NCBI GenBank assembly: GCA_900769095.1
Contig: CAAGFH010000019.1
Coordinates: 1 to 7,891, forward strand
Length of the DNA stretch: 7,891 nt
Reading direction: 5' to 3'
DNA from: Methanobacteriaceae archaeon
Lineage (GTDB): Archaea; Methanobacteriota; Methanobacteria; Methanobacteriales; Methanobacteriaceae
A model generated the notes under the pieces. It searched no databases. It saw nothing but the letters and a program-made list of their open reading frames with translations, and was not told the origin of the DNA. How positions within the stretch are numbered: the stretch's first letter is position 1; each line of letters starts with the position of its first letter. Below are positions 5,402-7,891 of this stretch, in pieces. Position numbers and translations under genes: made by a program.

Positions 5402-6409
5402 ATGAGGCTTGGAAAAACTAATCTTAAAGTAAATAAGAATGGATTTGGTGCTCTTCCTATTCAAAGAAGAAACGAAAAGGATTCTGTTGAAATACTTAAA
5501 AATGCATATGACAACGGAATAGACTTTTATGATACTGCACGCTTTTACACTGATAGTGAAGAAAAAATGGGATTGGCTTTTGAAGATGTTCGTGAAAACA
5601 TTTATATCGCTACAAAAACCGCAGCAGAAGATGTTGAAGGATTCTGGAAGGATTTGGAAACTTCACTTAAAAATCTAAAAACAGATTATGTTGATTTATA
5701 TCAGTTTCATAATCTCTCATTTTGCCCAAAAGAAGATGATGAATTATACAAAGCAATGATTGAAGCAAAAAATCAGGGTAAAATTAAACATATTGGAATT
5801 ACTACACACAAAATATCTCATGCTCATGAAGCTTTGGACAGCGGACTTTATGAAACATTACAATATCCATTTTCCTATTTAAGTGGAAATGAAGAATTGG
5901 AACTTGTTGAAAAATGCAGACAACTTGATGTTGGTTTTATTGCAATGAAAGCAATGGGTGGGGGATTAATTAAAAACTCAAAAGCCAGTTTTGCCTACAT
6001 TAATCAATTTGAAAATGTTTTGCCAATATGGGGAATTCAAAAAATAGAAGAACTTGACGAATTCTTATCATATGATGAAAACACTGTTTTAACAAGTGAT
6101 TTAGAAAAAGACATTGAAAATGACAGAAAAGAACTTGGAGTTAACTTTTGTAGAGGCTGTGCATACTGTATGCCTTGTCCTGAAGAAATAAACATCAGTT
6201 CATGTGCTAGAATGTCTCTTTGGGTTAGACGTTTTCCTTCAGAGCCTTATTTAACAAAAGACTATCAGGAAATGATGGAAAAAATAAATCAGTGCAGCGA
6301 ATGTTATGAGTGTGTTGATAAATGTCCGTATGAATTGGATATTCCTGAGCTTATGCGTGAAAACTATGAAGATTATCAAAATATTTTAAATAAAAAAACA
6401 AAGGTGTAA
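5402..6409 (+). CDS. Aldo/keto reductase with C-terminal iron-sulfur domain
   Basis: This 335-residue protein belongs to the ferredoxin-like aldo/keto reductases (COG1453 type) common in methanogens and clostridia. Residues 1-230 form the reductase barrel: LGKTNLKVNKNGFGALPIQ at the N-terminus and a complete catalytic tetrad, D44 and Y49 (DTARFY), K72 (ATKT) and H103 (YQFHN). The C-terminal part carries C250, C253, C256, C259 followed by P, then C268, and C298-x2-C301-x2-C304-x3-C308-P, enough for two [4Fe-4S] clusters. It probably passes electrons between a ferredoxin-like partner and a carbonyl substrate in the cytosol; substrate and cofactor cannot be read from the sequence. The methyltransferase gene follows two bases after its stop and uses a ribosome site inside this gene's last codons, so the pair is translationally coupled. 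The start is the ATG after GTGAT, not the upstream in-frame GTG. Confidence 0.93.
   Translation: MRLGKTNLKVNKNGFGALPIQRRNEKDSVEILKNAYDNGIDFYDTARFYTDSEEKMGLAFEDVRENIYIATKTAAEDVEGFWKDLETSLKNLKTDYVDLYQFHNLSFCPKEDDELYKAMIEAKNQGKIKHIGITTHKISHAHEALDSGLYETLQYPFSYLSGNEELELVEKCRQLDVGFIAMKAMGGGLIKNSKASFAYINQFENVLPIWGIQKIEELDEFLSYDENTVLTSDLEKDIENDRKELGVNFCRGCAYCMPCPEEINISSCARMSLWVRRFPSEPYLTKDYQEMMEKINQCSECYECVDKCPYELDIPELMRENYEDYQNILNKKTKV
6401..6406 (+). promoter_or_regulatory. RBS (AAGGTG) of the methyltransferase gene inside the reductase gene
   Basis: AAGGTG forms the last two sense codons (Lys-Val) of the reductase gene and lies five bases before the ATG at 6412. Ribosomes finishing the reductase would be positioned to restart on the methyltransferase. 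Confidence 0.7.
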
Positions 6410-6411
6410 GT

Positions 6412-7224
6412 ATGAAACAATGTATTACTAATCCAAATGAAGTTGATTGGGTTAATTTCTGGGCTGAGCGCTTAGAAAACAAAATTGATAAAAACTGGGA
6501 TGAAGCAGCACCTGGATTTTATAAAAGAACAAGAAAAGAGGATTATCAAACTGCATTATTTGATAAATTAATTCTTGATGAAAATGATGTTGTTTTGGAT
6601 GTTGGATGTGGTGAAGGATCAATTACAATTCCAATAGCTAAACAGGTTAAAAAAGTAATTGGAGTAGATTCTTCTCCTAAAATGCTGGAATATCTTGAAA
6701 AAAGAGCTAAAGACAATGATGTGGATAATATTGAAACCATCTTAAAACCGATTGAAGATATTACTTATGATGAAATCGGAGATGTTGATGTAGTTGTATG
6801 CTCAAGATCACTTAACGGTATTGTTCCTATTGATAAAACATTATTAGAGCTTGATAAAATTGCAAATAAATATGTTTTTATCACTATTTTTGGGCCTGAA
6901 AACAAAAAACTTGAAAAGGACTTTGAAAAGGAAATCGGAATTAAAACAGAAGATTTCCCGGACTATGATTACTTCTTTAATATATTGTTTAACCTTGGAA
7001 TCTATGCTAATGTTGAGAGATTTGACTTAAACAACTATAAAAAATACAACAGTATAGATGAAGCAATGGATAATGGTAAATTCAGAATTGAATTGTATGA
7101 TGATGGTCAAAAAGACCTTTTAAGAAAGTATTTACAAAAAGCCCTAACCTATGATGAGGAGTCTAAAAAATATTATAATGTCAAGGATAAGGCAGACTGG
7201 ATTTTAATCTGGTGGAAAAAATAG
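6412..7224 (+). CDS. Class I SAM-dependent methyltransferase
   Basis: The 270-residue protein has the seven-strand SAM-binding fold. Motif I is VLDVGCGEGS (61-70), the acidic residue that binds the SAM ribose is D86 in VIGVDSS, and DVDVVVCSRSL (124-134) is the strand-4 motif. A Trp-rich, charged N-terminal segment (residues 12-45: VDWVNFWAERL, NWDEAAPGFYKR) precedes the core and probably forms a substrate lid. The C-terminal segment ends in WILIWWKK. No membrane segment is present. The methyl acceptor is unknown; the protein resembles small-molecule methyltransferases more than rRNA or DNA ones, since no NPPY-type motif is seen. It is the second gene of an operon with the iron-sulfur aldo/keto reductase, which suggests that one substrate is both reduced and methylated. 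A hairpin terminator follows four bases after the stop. Confidence 0.9.
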   Translation: MKQCITNPNEVDWVNFWAERLENKIDKNWDEAAPGFYKRTRKEDYQTALFDKLILDENDVVLDVGCGEGSITIPIAKQVKKVIGVDSSPKMLEYLEKRAKDNDVDNIETILKPIEDITYDEIGDVDVVVCSRSLNGIVPIDKTLLELDKIANKYVFITIFGPENKKLEKDFEKEIGIKTEDFPDYDYFFNILFNLGIYANVERFDLNNYKKYNSIDEAMDNGKFRIELYDDGQKDLLRKYLQKALTYDEESKKYYNVKDKADWILIWWKK

Positions 7225-7227
7225 CTA

Positions 7228-7260
7228 ATAAGAGTATTGGATAAAAATCCAATACCTTAT
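7228..7260. terminator. Bidirectional hairpin between convergent operons
   Basis: GTATTGGAT (7234-7242) and ATCCAATAC (7247-7255) form a perfect 9-bp stem around an AAAA loop. After a single bulged A it extends by ATAAG / CTTAT to 14 bp. It fills almost the whole 40-base gap between the methyltransferase stop and the cupin stop. On the minus strand it is followed within about ten bases by TTTTTT (7217-7222 region, inside the end of the methyltransferase gene); on the plus strand by T-rich DNA. It probably ends or protects both transcripts. Confidence 0.75.
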
Positions 7261-7264
7261 GTGT

Positions 7265-7594
7265 TTAATTTGATTTTATCATTGTTAAAATCATTTTGTA
7301 TGGGCAGTTTACTGCCTGAAGTGCGTGTGGTTCATCTGCAGGCATGATAATCATTTCACCTGCTTTGACAGTATGTTTTTCACCGGAAATTGTAATTTCA
7401 GCTTCCCCGTCAATAATTTGAACCATTGCATCAAAAGGAGCAGAATGTTCAGATAAGCCTTGACCTTTGTCAAAAGCAAAAACTGTAACAGTTCCTAACT
7501 CTTTTTTAATAATTTCTTTACTTACTACACTATCTTTTTGATAGTCAATTAAGGATTGTGTTTCTAATGCTTTGGATTTTATATCCTCGCTCAT
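7265..7594 (-). CDS. Small cupin-domain protein downstream of hcp
   Basis: This 109-residue single-domain protein has a conserved beta-barrel cupin at about 35-105. The first motif is LSEHSAPFDAMVQIIDGEAEITI with His50, but it has only one of the usual two histidines and no canonical Glu at the expected spacing. The second is the typical KAGEMIIMPADEPHALQA with His90. The metal site is therefore incomplete or atypical, and the protein may be a ligand sensor or stabiliser instead of an enzyme. Residues 1-34 form a polar helical extension. It starts three bases after the hcp stop with ribosome site GGGAG (7607-7603) lying in the last codons of hcp, so it is co-translated with it and probably serves the same stress response. 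Its exact biochemical function is unknown. Confidence 0.88.
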   Translation of the reverse strand: MSEDIKSKALETQSLIDYQKDSVVSKEIIKKELGTVTVFAFDKGQGLSEHSAPFDAMVQIIDGEAEITISGEKHTVKAGEMIIMPADEPHALQAVNCPYKMILTMIKSN

Positions 7595-7597
7595 GAT

Positions 7598-7891
7598 TTA
7601 TTCTCCCATAATTTTTTTAATATCTACAAGTGCATTTCCTGATGTAGGAGTTAAGTTGTAGTTTTCAACTAATACGTTTAAGATGTCTTCGTTACACCAT
7701 GCAGGAAGAACTGGTCCAATCCACATGTCGGTTTTTCCAAGATAGAGTAATGCCCAAAGTACTGCAGCTGCTTTTTGTTCCATCCAACTTAAAACGATTG
7801 TTAATGGTAATTCGTTTAATTCCATGTCGAATAATTCACATAAAGCTAATGCAATGTCTACTGCAACAATGGTATCGTTACATTGACCTAA
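7598..7891 (-). CDS. hcp: Hydroxylamine reductase / hybrid cluster protein, C-terminal part (5' end beyond window)
   Basis: Only the last 97 residues are present; the frame is open to the window edge, so the start lies to the right. Full-length Hcp is about 540-550 residues. The fragment begins [17 protein letters not shown], whose GQCND cysteine (fragment residue 4) is a ligand of the hybrid iron-sulfur-oxygen cluster. It continues with [15 protein letters not shown], where the Glu and Lys of the EQK motif (fragment residues 38 and 40) match the conserved cluster-binding Glu and Lys of the family. The region [18 protein letters not shown] and the short C-terminal helix are also typical. Hcp reduces hydroxylamine in vitro and is linked to nitric oxide detoxification in anaerobes (family knowledge). 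The first internal ATG at 7825 is Met23 of this fragment, not a start. A cupin gene follows after a 3-base gap. Confidence 0.95.
   Translation of the reverse strand, partial: LGQCNDTIVAVDIALALCELFDMELNELPLTIVLSWMEQKAAAVLWALLYLGKTDMWIGPVLPAWCNEDILNVLVENYNLTPTSGNALVDIKKIMGE

Noticed and set aside
5280..7230. The octamer AGCTAATA is present both at 5280-5287 and at 7223-7230.
   Set aside because: The flanks do not match and an AT-rich 8-mer recurring within 2 kb is expected by chance; the second copy overlaps the methyltransferase stop codon.

Overview
The window looks like the chromosome of an AT-rich methanogenic archaeon of the order Methanobacteriales, most likely Methanobrevibacter or a close relative. 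Three things suggest this: an archaeal-type glutamyl-tRNA synthetase, archaeal TATA-like promoters with GTGAT/GGTG ribosome binding sites, and a secreted Asn/Asp-rich protein of the kind common in these gut methanogens. The genus is an inference; no rRNA or other marker gene is present.

Layout. Left block (minus strand, 60-2251): gltX and a small hypothetical gene whose start abuts the gltX stop, ending at a hairpin plus T-run terminator. A short AT-rich divergent promoter region (2252-2355) separates this from a plus-strand gene for a tail-anchored TPR protein (2356-3348). After a T-rich terminator comes a large orphan gene (3488-5068) for a secreted, acidic, low-complexity, Cys- and sequon-rich protein. 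It is followed by 333 gene-free bases. A plus-strand two-gene operon (5402-7224) encodes an iron-sulfur aldo/keto reductase and a class I SAM methyltransferase. Its end faces a minus-strand operon, hcp (hydroxylamine reductase / hybrid cluster protein, cut by the window edge) followed by a small cupin gene (7265-7891). A strong hairpin lies between the two convergent operons.

How the genes work together. The window is a series of small independent transcription units, not one pathway. gltX is translation housekeeping. Hcp with its cupin is probably a nitrosative or oxidative stress unit. The reductase and methyltransferase are translationally coupled and may act on a common but unknown substrate. 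The secreted protein is the most unusual object: about 200 residues after its first Lys contain no Lys or Arg, it carries 14 N-glycosylation sequons and 13 cysteines outside the signal peptide, and its base composition changes towards its C-terminus.

Start sites. For three genes the longest open frame begins at a GTG that is itself part of the ribosome binding site (GTGAT or GTGA), and the ATG 4-5 bases further on is the more credible start. I used the ATG in each case. No CRISPR array, insertion sequence, tRNA or rRNA was seen.
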